Origin: Ancylothrix sp. D3o
GTDB lineage: Bacteria > Cyanobacteriota > Cyanobacteriia > Cyanobacteriales > Oscillatoriaceae
NCBI RefSeq assembly: GCF_025370775.1
Contig: NZ_JAMXEX010000002.1
Location: 552,519-616,518 of the forward strand
Reading direction: 5' to 3'
DNA length: 64,000 nt
This document shows positions 1 to 8,319 of this stretch, piece by piece. The notes beneath the pieces were generated by a model. The model saw only the letters and a list, made by a program, of their open reading frames with translations. It was not told the DNA's origin and ran no database searches. Position 1 is the stretch's first letter, and every line of letters begins with the position of its first letter. The position numbers and the translations under genes were made by a program.

Positions 1-684
1 ATTCAGCTTATGCAAAAGGCAATTTCTTTGCTCCAAGCCGACAAGCGCGGCGATTATCAAGATGGCGTTAAGGTTGGCAGACAAATTTTTGCTTCTTTAC
101 CACAAAACAACCGTCTTGTCAAGCGCGAAAAAGAACGGTGGTCAATGGAAAATATGCGGGATGCCAATTTTGCGGATATGTATGTTCATCCCCAAGAAAT
201 TGATTACAATGTTGAGACTTTATTTGAGTTAATCGATGCTTCTGGGTTAGAGTTTATTGGTTTTTCTAATCCTGAATATTGGAATTTAAACCGGCTTTTA
301 GGTAGTGAACCGGCCTTAATTGAACGGGCAAAAAGTTTAAATAAAAAGGAATATTACCGGCTGGTTGAGTTGTTAGATCCAGAGAATATTACGCATTATG
401 AGTTTTTCTTGGGTCGGGCGCCGGTGGCTAAAATTAATTGGGATGAAGATGAAAAGCTTATGAAAGCTAGGCCGGTGGTTTCACCTTGTCTTCAGGGTTG
501 GCCTTCTCAACAAGTGTTTGATTACAACTATCAAGTTGTTGAATTATCAGATGGCGAATTTGCCTTTATGCAAGCTTGTGATAGTAATAAAACTGTTGAG
601 GAAATTTTGAAGCAAGTTACTGTAGAGTTAAACGAAGTAAGAAGTCTACAAAACCGGCAGTTAATCTTATTAAAACAAGAATAA
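1..684 (+). CDS. C-terminal part of a class I SAM-dependent methyltransferase (5' truncated by window)
   Basis: The frame is already open at base 1 and stays open to the stop at 682-684, so this is the last 227 codons of a longer gene whose SAM-binding Rossmann domain lies outside the window. The visible part matches, from memory, the C-terminal half of a cyanobacterial methyltransferase family: a helical segment ending in FASLPQNN, the block MYVHPQEIDYNVETLFELI, then GLEFIGFSNPEYWNL. The last 70 residues resemble a small PqqD-like or winged-helix add-on, with a motif like FMQACDSNKTVEEIL. Substrate is unknown. It converges on the pentapeptide gene at 829-1509, with a hairpin terminator between them. 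Family assignment is fairly sure; specific function is not. Confidence 0.7.
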   Translation: MQLMQKAISLLQADKRGDYQDGVKVGRQIFASLPQNNRLVKREKERWSMENMRDANFADMYVHPQEIDYNVETLFELIDASGLEFIGFSNPEYWNLNRLLGSEPALIERAKSLNKKEYYRLVELLDPENITHYEFFLGRAPVAKINWDEDEKLMKARPVVSPCLQGWPSQQVFDYNYQVVELSDGEFAFMQACDSNKTVEEILKQVTVELNEVRSLQNRQLILLKQE

Positions 685-717
685 AAACCTTGTAATCTCC
701 CCAAAATATAAGTTTTT

Positions 718-750
718 AAAAACCCGGCTTCTTCAAGAAACCGGGTTTTT
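718..750. terminator. Bidirectional hairpin terminator, AAACCCGG family
   Basis: Arms AAAAACCCGG and CCGGGTTTTT enclose a 13-base loop. An A run on the left and a T run on the right mean it can end transcription from both sides, which fits its position between the convergent genes ending at 684 and 829. Close relatives occur at 22195, 30896 and 56557. Confidence 0.8.
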
Positions 751-828
751 CATCTGCGTTTATCTGCGGTTTAAAAAAGAGTGCCCATAGCCCACCCTAA
801 AAGGTGTTTTGGTATCTTCCAGGCACCC

Positions 829-1509
829 TTAAGCAACCGCCAAATTGTTTGGTAAAATAGCCCCGTTAGGCATGATGGTATTGAAGAGTTTGGCATCCGT
901 AAGATTTGCGCCGTAGAGGTTTGCACCTTCGAGGTTGGCTTCGGTTAAGTCGGCTCCCGTTAAGTTGGCCCAGCGGAGGTCTGCATTACAGAGGTTTGCG
1001 CGGGTGAGGTTAGCTTCTTGTAGTTTAGCTCCGCAGAGTTTGGCCTCAGAGAGGTTAGTTTTTACTAAATAAGCTCCTATCAGAGAGGCTTCTGTGAGTT
1101 GAGCAAAACTTAGATCAGCTTCGCTTAGGTCAGTTTCACAGAGAGAGGCTGCTAAAAGATTGGTTCTGGTTAGTTTAGCTCTCCAGAGGAAGGCTCCGCA
1201 AAGGTTAATTTTAGCGAGTTGAGCATTACTGAGATTGGCTTCAAATAAACTGGCTTCGGCGCAGTCTGCATTTTGTAAGTTAACTTGTAAAAGTTTGGCG
1301 TAGCTTAGGTTAGCTCCTTTGAGTTTGCTTCCGCTGAGGTTTGCACTAGATAATTCTGCTCCTACTAAGTTTGCTTCGCTTAAGTTTACTTTTATTAATT
1401 CGATGCCGCTGAGGTTGTTTCGGCTGAGCAATAGTTGTGTAAAAATTTCTTCAGGTATTTGGTTTAAGGTTTTTTCTTGGGCTTCAGTTGTCAGGGTCAC
1501 GTTTTCCAC
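829..1509 (-). CDS. Pentapeptide-repeat protein (226 aa)
   Basis: After about 35 non-repeat residues the protein is almost entirely A(D/N)LXX-type pentapeptides, for example ANLSEAKLCGAKLQEANLTR, running to about residue 215. Such repeats fold into a right-handed quadrilateral beta helix. The role of the many cyanobacterial members is mostly unknown, and there is no signal peptide or membrane segment to suggest export. A short tail without repeats closes the protein. It is transcribed toward the hairpin at 718-750. It is distinct from the two longer pentapeptide genes at 40-43 kb, which carry an extra C-terminal domain. The family call is certain; no function can be given. Confidence 0.9.
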   Translation of the reverse strand: MENVTLTTEAQEKTLNQIPEEIFTQLLLSRNNLSGIELIKVNLSEANLVGAELSSANLSGSKLKGANLSYAKLLQVNLQNADCAEASLFEANLSNAQLAKINLCGAFLWRAKLTRTNLLAASLCETDLSEADLSFAQLTEASLIGAYLVKTNLSEAKLCGAKLQEANLTRANLCNADLRWANLTGADLTEANLEGANLYGANLTDAKLFNTIMPNGAILPNNLAVA

Positions 1510-1903
1510 TCCTTGGAGGTTTGCGGTTATATTTTTTGGTTATGTTTGCGGTTTTTTGCCTGGGCTGGGCCGGTTGGGTTGCCAGACGGGCTATTCTACC
1601 ATTTTAGATTTTAGGTTTTGATTAATGGTGGTGAGTGCGGTGGTTTTGGGTGTGAATCTATCTAGGGGAATAGGCTTTAGGAAGATGGTTTGTATAGACT
1701 AAAAAAAACTTTAGGGGGAGGATGGCGCTCAGTGGGATTGACATCGCCCCCGCAAAAATATGTAAATCAAGCAGAAAAGAAAAAAGCAAGTGTGTTACTT
1801 TTTGCTTTCGTCTTTGAGACTACAACAACTGCTATAAAACTTTCAAGGAAGGAAAAAAAAATAATTCGGGAAGTTTTCGGGAAGAATTGGGGAACGTAAC
1901 AGT
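1510..1903. other. Intergenic stretch without a convincing gene
   Basis: It holds the upstream region of the pentapeptide gene and the 3' flank of the response regulator. A 69-codon open frame at 1690-1899 starts with TTG, has no ribosome site and no recognisable composition, so I do not call it. A purine-rich stretch (1840-1875) is the only notable feature. Confidence 0.6.
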
Positions 1904-2581
1904 TTAGCTGAGTTGGCTAAGGCGATATCCCAGACCGTGTACTGTTTCTATGAGGTTTTCGGGGGCGTTGGCGGCTTTTAGTTTCATTCGCAGACTTTTG
2001 ATATGGGCTTTGACTGTTTCTTCTTCTGGGGGGTTTTCTGATGACCATAGCCGGTCTAGGATAACTGACCGGCTAAGTACGCGGCGTCCATTTCGCAAGA
2101 GTAGTTCGAGGAGGCTAAATTCTTTAGGCGTGAGGTGTAGGGGTTGGTTGGTATAGGAGACTTCGTAGGTGCTGGGGTCGAGTGATAGGTTTCCCCAAGT
2201 AAGTATGGGGGGGGTGGAGGTATTACCACGCCGCAAGAGGGCGCGAATACGGGCGAGGAGTTCTTGCAAGTCAAAGGGTTTAACAACGTAATCATCCGCA
2301 CCGGCATCAAGGGCGTTGACTTTATCGTTGCTGGTGTCTCGCGCTGTTAGCATAAGGATGGGTAAGGTGTGTCCGTGTGTGCGGATTTTTTTGCATAGGC
2401 TTAGTCCGTCGAGTTTAGGCAGATTGATGTCTAGCAAGATTAGGTCGTAGGTGTTTTTTTGGATTTGATTCCATGCGCTTTCGCCGTCTTTGAGGTGATC
2501 GACGACGTAAAGTTGGTCGCTGAGGGCTTCACAGAGGGCTTCTGCTAGTCGGATATCGTCTTCTACAAGCAAAATCCGCAT
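1904..2581 (-). CDS. OmpR/PhoB-family response regulator
   Basis: Receiver domain at residues 1-115 with the acidic pocket in MRILLVEDD, the phospho-acceptor Asp in LILLDINLPKLDG, the Thr of LMLTARD and the Lys of DYVVKPFD. A winged-helix DNA-binding domain follows at about 130-225 (LTPKEFSLLELLLRNGRRV, then HGLGYRL at the end). I start at the ATG at 2581 rather than an upstream GTG at 2593, because AAGG lies about 9 bases before the ATG and nothing suitable precedes the GTG. It is divergent from the histidine kinase at 2756, about 170 bases away, so the two probably form a two-component pair, although they are not in one operon. The signal and regulon are unknown. Confidence 0.88.
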   Translation of the reverse strand: MRILLVEDDIRLAEALCEALSDQLYVVDHLKDGESAWNQIQKNTYDLILLDINLPKLDGLSLCKKIRTHGHTLPILMLTARDTSNDKVNALDAGADDYVVKPFDLQELLARIRALLRRGNTSTPPILTWGNLSLDPSTYEVSYTNQPLHLTPKEFSLLELLLRNGRRVLSRSVILDRLWSSENPPEEETVKAHIKSLRMKLKAANAPENLIETVHGLGYRLSQLS

Positions 2582-2755
2582 TTTTGGGTACACCTTGTTG
2601 GGATATAAAAGGCCGGTTTGATGGGGAAGATGTTTTGTTAGTCGGAGGTTTATTGCAATATACCTGATTTAGTGAAACTTCACCACGCTTATACGAGCCG
2701 GTTGCGGGTATTGAACGATTGGGAAATATTTGGCTTTTGGGAGAATTTGGCTGTG

Positions 2756-4849
2756 ATGAAATGGGCGTTTGAGTTAAAGTTTAGTGCGGCGGGTTTTTGG
2801 GGGGCGGTTTTGATTCTTTGTGGCGTGAGTGGTGGGGGGTATTGGACGACAACCCAGCTTTTTGAACGTCAAAAACAAGTTGAATATAGTTATGAGGTTC
2901 TGCAAAAGGTTAAAGAAGTTTTAACGACTTTGCGGGATGCTGAAAGGGCGAGACGTGGTTATGTTATTACGGGAAAAGACAGTTATTTATCTACTTATGA
3001 GACCTCTGTTGAAACGATCAAGGATAAGTTTGATGAGGTTCGGATATTAACAGCGAATAGTAGAACCCAGCAACACCGGCTTGATTTGATTGAGCCGTTA
3101 ATTGCTCTGCGGGTTGATTTAATTAAACAGTCTATCGCGCTTTATAAAAAAAATCCTGAAGATAGAGCAATTCAAATTGAATTAACGGATCTGGGAATTA
3201 GACAGCATGATGCAATTTGGAGAGTGATTGCGGAAATGGAAGGGGAAGAGCAATTGATTTTACAAAAAAGAATTGCCGAATCTCAAGAAACTTTTCGCTA
3301 TAAAATGTTGCTTGATGTAGTGGGTCATGGGTTGAGTTTTTCTTTGCTTTTTGCTGTTTATTCGTTGTTACACCAGCAAATTCAAAAACGCCGGCAATTT
3401 GAAGAGACTTTGAGCGAAAGTGAGCAACGTTACCGTAGTTTATTTGAACTAAACCCTCATCCGCTATGGGTTTATGATCAGGAAACTTTGGAGTTTTTGG
3501 CCGTGAATGAGGCGGCGATTCAACATTATGGCTATTCGAGAGCAGAATTTTTATCCCTGCGGCTGTGCGATATTGTGGCTGGGGATAAACCTTATTTATT
3601 TCCTTTTATGCAGGGGATAAGAAAACATATAAAACAAGATGAAACTGTGATTGATGTTGAGGTTATTGCTCACGATTTGATGTTTAAAGGCCGACCGGCT
3701 ACATTGGTTTTAGCCAGAGATATTACCGAAGAAAATAAAGCGCAAGAAGCCTTACGAGTCAGTGAGGAAAAGTTTCGCCAAATTGCCGAAAATATTCACG
3801 AAGTTTTCTGGATGAGCGATCTAAAGTTGACAAAAATTTTATATGTTAATTCTGCTTATGAGCAAATATGGGGGCGCAGTTGTGAAAGTTTATATAAAAA
3901 TGTTTTGTCTTTTTTAGACGTTGTTCATCCAGAAGATAGAGAAAGCGTGATGACAAATATGCTGAAAAATAGGGAGAAATCGATAGAAATTGAGTATCGG
4001 ATTGTTCGTCCTGATAATTCAATTCGTTGGATTCTTGACCGCAGTTTTCCTATTAAAAATTCTGCGGGCGAAATTTACCGCCGCGTCGGTGTAAGTCAAG
4101 ATATTACTGAACGCAAACGGGTGGAAGAAGTGGGGCTGTATTTGGAAAAAGAACGAGAAATGAGTGAATTGAAGTTACGCTTTTTTTCGATGGCTTCTCA
4201 CGAGTTACGCACGCCTTTAAGTACGATTTTACTTTCTGCTCAATCGTTAAAAAGTTCGGGGGGAAGATGGGGAGAGGAGAAAACTTTTAAAAATCTCAAT
4301 CGCATTGAAATGTCTGCTAAAACGATGACGCAGTTATTAACAGATATTTTGACTTTAACTCGTGCAGAGGCCGGTAAGCTTGATTTTCATCCAGAATTGT
4401 TGAATTTAACTGAATTTTGTTTAGTTTTAATTGAACAAGTGGAGGTGAGTTTGCTGGTAAATCAGCGAGTTTTTTTTGTGTCTGAGTGGTGTGGTGGGGA
4501 GGCTTGGGTTGATGAAAAATTATTGCGTTCTATTTTAACTAATTTGTTGTCAAATGCTATTAAATATTCCGGCGAGGGAAGTTCGATTTATTTGACGTTA
4601 AGACGCGAGGGGGAAATGGCTATTTTTCAAATTCGGGATCAGGGAATTGGGATTTTGCTGGAAGACCGGCAATTTCTTTACGATTCTTTCCATCGGGGGG
4701 AAAATGTTGGCGATATTCCGGGGACTGGTTTGGGTTTGGCTGTGGTGAAAAAGTGTGTAGAGTTACACGGGGGAAGGATTTCTGTAGAAAGCGAGGTTGG
4801 GGTTGGGAGTTTGTTTACAGTTTGGCTTCCTTGTCGGAGATGCGGTTAG
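2756..4849 (+). CDS. Membrane-bound CHASE3-PAS-PAS sensor histidine kinase
   Basis: Order from the ATG at 2756: TM1 (about residues 13-30), CHASE3-like extracellular sensor (about 37-177, with the typical LRDAERARRGYVITG), TM2 (about 185-205), PAS (217-330), PAS with PAC (337-457), HisKA (472-535, phospho-acceptor His in SHELRTP) and HATPase_c (580-695, N box LTNLLSNAIKYS, G boxes DQGIGI and GTGLGLAVV). A GTG at 2672 gives 28 more residues, but its nearest Shine-Dalgarno (GGAGG, 2644-2648) is about 23 bases away. A GGGAG sits 9-12 bases before the GTG-ATG at 2753-2756, and that start puts TM1 in the usual place. It likely phosphorylates the divergent regulator at 1904-2581. Confidence 0.85.
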   Translation: MKWAFELKFSAAGFWGAVLILCGVSGGGYWTTTQLFERQKQVEYSYEVLQKVKEVLTTLRDAERARRGYVITGKDSYLSTYETSVETIKDKFDEVRILTANSRTQQHRLDLIEPLIALRVDLIKQSIALYKKNPEDRAIQIELTDLGIRQHDAIWRVIAEMEGEEQLILQKRIAESQETFRYKMLLDVVGHGLSFSLLFAVYSLLHQQIQKRRQFEETLSESEQRYRSLFELNPHPLWVYDQETLEFLAVNEAAIQHYGYSRAEFLSLRLCDIVAGDKPYLFPFMQGIRKHIKQDETVIDVEVIAHDLMFKGRPATLVLARDITEENKAQEALRVSEEKFRQIAENIHEVFWMSDLKLTKILYVNSAYEQIWGRSCESLYKNVLSFLDVVHPEDRESVMTNMLKNREKSIEIEYRIVRPDNSIRWILDRSFPIKNSAGEIYRRVGVSQDITERKRVEEVGLYLEKEREMSELKLRFFSMASHELRTPLSTILLSAQSLKSSGGRWGEEKTFKNLNRIEMSAKTMTQLLTDILTLTRAEAGKLDFHPELLNLTEFCLVLIEQVEVSLLVNQRVFFVSEWCGGEAWVDEKLLRSILTNLLSNAIKYSGEGSSIYLTLRREGEMAIFQIRDQGIGILLEDRQFLYDSFHRGENVGDIPGTGLGLAVVKKCVELHGGRISVESEVGVGSLFTVWLPCRRCG

Positions 4850-4897
4850 TTTTAAGGGCAAAAAAATCCTGAGATTTAAGCAATATTTTCTTTCTTT

Positions 4898-5941
4898 CTA
4901 ATCACAAGCCGCTTTTATTTGTTCTAATTTTTCGGCAATTTCTCCTTTGATGAGCATTTGTTCTGCTTTGGCTAAACCGGCTTCTAAATCTGAACAAATC
5001 CCGCAATGCCATAAATAAAAGCCTCCGTTCCAAATGGCGGATTTTGTCATTTCTGTGGGTTTTCCTTGCAGGGTTGTTTGGATTTCTCTTATTAGTTCAA
5101 AAGTGGTTTCGCTTAGGGGAACATCTTTTCCGCCTAAGCCATATTCCCACGAGTGTAAGATGATGTGCTCAAAGCTTTTTTCAGGGTTTTGGGTGCCAAT
5201 AATTGCGGCGCGATCTCTGGGTAGGTTTGGACTGCCTTCTAATCCTTTGACGGTTGTATAGGTGTTAAATCCTCGCAATTGGTGAGATATTTGAAACATC
5301 TTTTCGGTGGGAGGATGAACAAAGCCTGATATAATGTGAGAATCACCGGTATAGGGACACCAGATCAGTTCTAAGGTAGACAGGGGCGGACGTTTGCCGA
5401 TTTGAGAACGGTAGGGAACGATTTGTTGGGCGAGGGGAAAATGGTTAGGTAGATATACAAAGCCGAGAAGGGTTTTTTCTAATATTTTTTGTATCTGGGG
5501 TATATCGTAGCGATTCCAGTGTACTCCTAGTCCTTGCCATATTTCGATGAGGGGGATGCCTTCTTTGGTGGGCATTCTGTCTCCGCCGTGCAGAATCACC
5601 GGCACTCCGGCGGCTGTTAAAATTAGGGCGGTGATGGGAAGGATGGGCGCATACCGGCTGTGTCCGTCGTAGGGGCTGCCGAAGACAACGACTTTTTGGG
5701 CAAGGTTGATCGGTTGGAGTTTTGGGCCGAGTTCATCGTAGGCGTCTAGCATTCCGGCGAGTTCTTCACCTGTGGGCCGTTTGATGCGGTGGGAGATTAA
5801 AAATGCACCAATTTGGGCGGGGGTTGCTTGGTGTAATAGCATCATTTCGGCGGCTTGAAAGGCTTCGCTTCGAGTTAAGTCTTTGTTGGTGTGGTTGCCG
5901 CTTCCTACTTTCTTCAGCAATTCTCTAAACGCATCACTCAT
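4898..5941 (-). CDS. cnaT: CnaT, TrpD-like protein needed for nitrate-assimilation gene expression
   Basis: 347 residues with the fold of anthranilate phosphoribosyltransferase: an N-terminal helical part (LTRSEAFQAAEMML, then TPAQIGAFLISHRIKRPTGE) and an alpha/beta domain. The TrpD catalytic glycine loop GTGGD is replaced by GSPYDGHSR, and KHGNR by LHGGDR, so it is probably not a TrpD enzyme. In Anabaena the homologue all0601 was named cnaT because it is required for expression of the nir nitrate-assimilation operon, and it lies directly downstream of ntcB. The same order and orientation appear here, with a 57-base gap to ntcB, so both are probably cotranscribed from the NtcA promoter at 7004-7045. 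Biochemical activity is unknown. The identification rests on remembered similarity plus the conserved neighbour. Confidence 0.82.
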   Translation of the reverse strand: MSDAFRELLKKVGSGNHTNKDLTRSEAFQAAEMMLLHQATPAQIGAFLISHRIKRPTGEELAGMLDAYDELGPKLQPINLAQKVVVFGSPYDGHSRYAPILPITALILTAAGVPVILHGGDRMPTKEGIPLIEIWQGLGVHWNRYDIPQIQKILEKTLLGFVYLPNHFPLAQQIVPYRSQIGKRPPLSTLELIWCPYTGDSHIISGFVHPPTEKMFQISHQLRGFNTYTTVKGLEGSPNLPRDRAAIIGTQNPEKSFEHIILHSWEYGLGGKDVPLSETTFELIREIQTTLQGKPTEMTKSAIWNGGFYLWHCGICSDLEAGLAKAEQMLIKGEIAEKLEQIKAACD

Positions 5942-5998
5942 TCTTGCAACTTTACCCTGTGTTTAAAATTTACAAATTTCCCCTATTTGATTAAACCA

Positions 5999-6961
5999 TT
6001 AGGCGACTTGTGTGTGTGGGGAAAGCGAGGGGGAATTTTTGGTGGTAAGTTGGGTGAAGTAGGCGGGCATAAGTTCTTTGACGAGTTGATAAAACCGGCC
6101 TATGGGGGGAATTTGCAGACGATCTCGGCTTGTGACAACAACGACTTGTCTGCTGATGCCGGTGTCGTTTGTGGTTTCAATTTTGCGGATGGCGAGAGTG
6201 GGGTCAAGTTGAGCTTCGATGAGGGCGGTTTGGGGTAAGATGGCGATCAATTCGCCGCAGCGGACGACTCCCCGGAAGGCGTCTAGGGTGTTGAGTTCGA
6301 GGGCTGCTTGTAGTTTCATGCCGCGCCGGTCAAATTGATCTTGGACGAGGCGTTGCATTCCGTAGCCGTCTTTGAAGAGCACTTGTTGATACCGGCCTAA
6401 TTCTGTCCAGGGTATAGTTTCGTATTGGGTGAGGGGATGATTGGCTGCCATTAAGACTTCGATGGGTTCGTTGTAAAGGCTTTCTACGATCAGATCGGGA
6501 CTGGCGGTGAGAAAGCGGTTATTCATTACAATGGCGAGGTCTACGAGTCCGTCTTTAAGCACTTTCAGGGCACGATCACTTCCCAGGGAGGTAACGCGCA
6601 GTTGCACATCTGAGAAGTCTTTGGCAAATTGCAATAATACCGGCGGTAGGCTGTAGGCGCAAACTGAGTGGATGGCAGCTATGCAGAGTTCGGGTTGTTT
6701 GCCGGCCATGAGATCGGAAAGTTCTTGATGGGCGTTTTGCCATTCTGAGCAAATTTTTTTGGCGCGGGGTAGCAGCCGTTCGCCTCCTAGTGTGAGTTTA
6801 GCTTGGGCTGTGCGGTGAAACAGGGGCAGTCCTAGGTCGGCTTCTAGTCCTTGCACTTGCCGGCTGATGGTTGATTGGGTGACTCCGCATTTTCTAGCTG
6901 CTTGTTGAAAGCTGCCGGTTTCCGCGACTGCTAAGAAGGCTTGCAACTGCTCTAACCGCAT
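5999..6961 (-). CDS. ntcB: NtcB, LysR-type activator of nitrate assimilation
   Basis: 320 residues. The N-terminal LysR winged helix-turn-helix at 1-60 contains AARKCGVTQSTISRQVQGLE. The effector-binding domain at about 90-295 starts with ELCIAAIHSV and contains VTSLGSDRALKVLKDGLVDL and KDGYGMQRLVQDQF. I recognise this as the cyanobacterial NtcB type, the nitrite-responsive co-activator of nir/nrt/nar genes that works with NtcA. Support comes from cnaT immediately downstream and from a canonical NtcA-type promoter in front. No nitrate or nitrite reductase gene is in this window, so its targets must lie elsewhere or beyond the edge. Another LysR paralogue cannot be fully excluded. Confidence 0.85.
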   Translation of the reverse strand: MRLEQLQAFLAVAETGSFQQAARKCGVTQSTISRQVQGLEADLGLPLFHRTAQAKLTLGGERLLPRAKKICSEWQNAHQELSDLMAGKQPELCIAAIHSVCAYSLPPVLLQFAKDFSDVQLRVTSLGSDRALKVLKDGLVDLAIVMNNRFLTASPDLIVESLYNEPIEVLMAANHPLTQYETIPWTELGRYQQVLFKDGYGMQRLVQDQFDRRGMKLQAALELNTLDAFRGVVRCGELIAILPQTALIEAQLDPTLAIRKIETTNDTGISRQVVVVTSRDRLQIPPIGRFYQLVKELMPAYFTQLTTKNSPSLSPHTQVA

Positions 6962-7333
6962 GATGGTTTAGCCCCAAGATTGTGATGGATGACTTTTCCA
7001 ACGAGGTTAGCCGGTCTGCTTTTGGCTTTCCGTACTATTTGATACACCTCGTCAAAGAAATATTAAGAAATTACTAAGAAAATACCATAGTTTTTTCTTT
7101 GACGGTAAATTTTTACGTTTTTGCTAATTTTGGCTGTTGTTCTGGGCTTTGGCATCCAGTTTTGTCGCCCAAGGGAGCCGAGCTTTAAATTTTCTATTAT
7201 TTGTTGATTTAAGAACTCTGGGTTTTTAGTGGCATAATCATCATAAAAATGCTGAAAAAGCTAGTGTTCGGTGGATTACACCGGCATTTTTATTTTTAAT
7301 TATTTTTATTAATTAAAAGGAGAATAAAGCCAG
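6962..7333. other. Divergent regulatory region between ntcB and the K+ channel gene
   Basis: The left part carries the NtcA site and -10 box of ntcB. The middle has a palindrome GTAAATTTTTAC near 7098-7109, whose arms are 6 rather than 8 bases apart, so it is not an NtcA site. The right end has an AAAGGAGAA ribosome site about 10 bases before the channel ATG. No gene was seen. Confidence 0.7.
7004..7045 (-). promoter_or_regulatory. NtcA-activated promoter of ntcB
   Basis: On the minus strand GTA-N8-TAC (7045-7032) is followed after exactly 22 bases by TAACCT (7009-7004), a TAN3T -10 box. This is the canonical class II NtcA promoter layout: the activator site near -41 replaces the -35 box. 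The -10 box ends about 43 bases before the ntcB ATG at 6961. ntcB is a known NtcA target in other cyanobacteria. Spacing and both half sites are seen directly; binding itself is inferred. Confidence 0.85.
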
Positions 7334-8278
7334 ATGTATGAAGCTTTTAAACACCGAGTTTATGAAATCTTAGAAGTTTCTAATTCAGATGATTGGCTGC
7401 GCCGGTTGGATGATTACAGCGTAACAATTTTGGTAATTTTAGATGTGGCTGATTTTATTCTAAAAACTTTGCCAGCTATTTACAATACCTATCAATTTTC
7501 TTTGTTGCGTATAGAAAAAGTTGCTTTAATTTATTTCACCATTTTATATATTTTACAAATTTGGTCATGCACGGCTGATGTTCGCTATGCACATCCAATT
7601 AAAGGCAGGCTTAAATATGCAGTTACGCCTTTGGTTTTGATTGATTTGATGGCAATTTTGCCTTTTTACTTGATGGCAGTTTTTCCGCAAGTGGCTTTGA
7701 TTGAGTCTTTGGAGGTGTTTCGTTTGTTGCGGTTGTTAAAGTTAATTCGCTATTCGGAATCTTTGCAAACAATTTTACGGGTGTTGGGAAATAAAAAGCA
7801 AGAGTTATTTATGACGTTTTTAGAGGTGTTGATTTTGCTGGTTTTTGCTTCAAGTTTGATGTATTTCGCGGAAAATAAGGCCCAACCTGAAGCTTTTCCG
7901 AGCATACCGGCGGCGATGTGGTGGGGTGTTGTAACGCTGACGACGGTGGGATATGGGGATATTTACCCTATTACGGCGATTGGTAAATTTTTTGGGGCTA
8001 TGTTGGCTTTTATTGGGATTGGCTTATTTGCTTTGCCGGCGGGTATTATTGCATCGGGGTTTTCTGAAGAGGTGCAAAGAAAAAAGCAGCCAGAAAATCA
8101 CAAATTATCGGCAGAAATAGAAGAAATAGGGGAATATATCGACCGTTCAGCAGAAGTGATGAAATTGTGTATTGAGGCGGCTAAAAATAAGTTTGGTGAG
8201 GATTTTGAGGATGAAGAAAAGGTTTTTGATCTGGCAAGTTTGCTTTATGAAGATGCGGTAAAAAAGTTTAATTTGTAG
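7334..8278 (+). CDS. Voltage-gated-like potassium channel (6TM)
   Basis: 314 residues with S1-S6 topology. S4 is in LEVFRLLRLLKLIRYSESL, with regularly spaced Arg and Lys. The pore helix and selectivity filter read TLTTVGYGD (filter about residues 204-209), and the Gly-rich inner helix S6 (FIGIGLFALPAGIIASGF) resembles KvAP and bacterial Kv proteins. A soluble C-terminal helical tail of about 65 residues could mediate tetramer assembly. The start has a good ribosome site (AAAGGAGAA). It converges on cbiO. Potassium selectivity follows from GYGD; voltage sensing is inferred from S4. Confidence 0.88.
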   Translation: MYEAFKHRVYEILEVSNSDDWLRRLDDYSVTILVILDVADFILKTLPAIYNTYQFSLLRIEKVALIYFTILYILQIWSCTADVRYAHPIKGRLKYAVTPLVLIDLMAILPFYLMAVFPQVALIESLEVFRLLRLLKLIRYSESLQTILRVLGNKKQELFMTFLEVLILLVFASSLMYFAENKAQPEAFPSIPAAMWWGVVTLTTVGYGDIYPITAIGKFFGAMLAFIGIGLFALPAGIIASGFSEEVQRKKQPENHKLSAEIEEIGEYIDRSAEVMKLCIEAAKNKFGEDFEDEEKVFDLASLLYEDAVKKFNL

Positions 8279-8293
8279 TGTTTGATGGAGTAT

Positions 8294-8311
8294 TCCCAGC
8301 TTAAGCTGGGA
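8294..8311. terminator. 18-base perfect palindrome between convergent genes
   Basis: TCCCAGC TTAA GCTGGGA lies between the stop codons of the K+ channel gene and cbiO. It can form a tight hairpin in RNA from either strand, but lacks a long T run, so it may be a weak terminator or 3' stability element. Confidence 0.5.
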
Positions 8312-8319
8312 GGTAGGTT

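Noticed and set aside
1690..1899. 69-codon plus-strand open frame
   Set aside because: TTG start, no ribosome site, Lys/Thr-rich low-quality sequence, and no family resemblance.
7098..7109. GTAAATTTTTAC as a second NtcA site
   Set aside because: Half sites are 6 bases apart instead of 8, and no -10 box stands at the proper distance. It is probably a simple AT palindrome.
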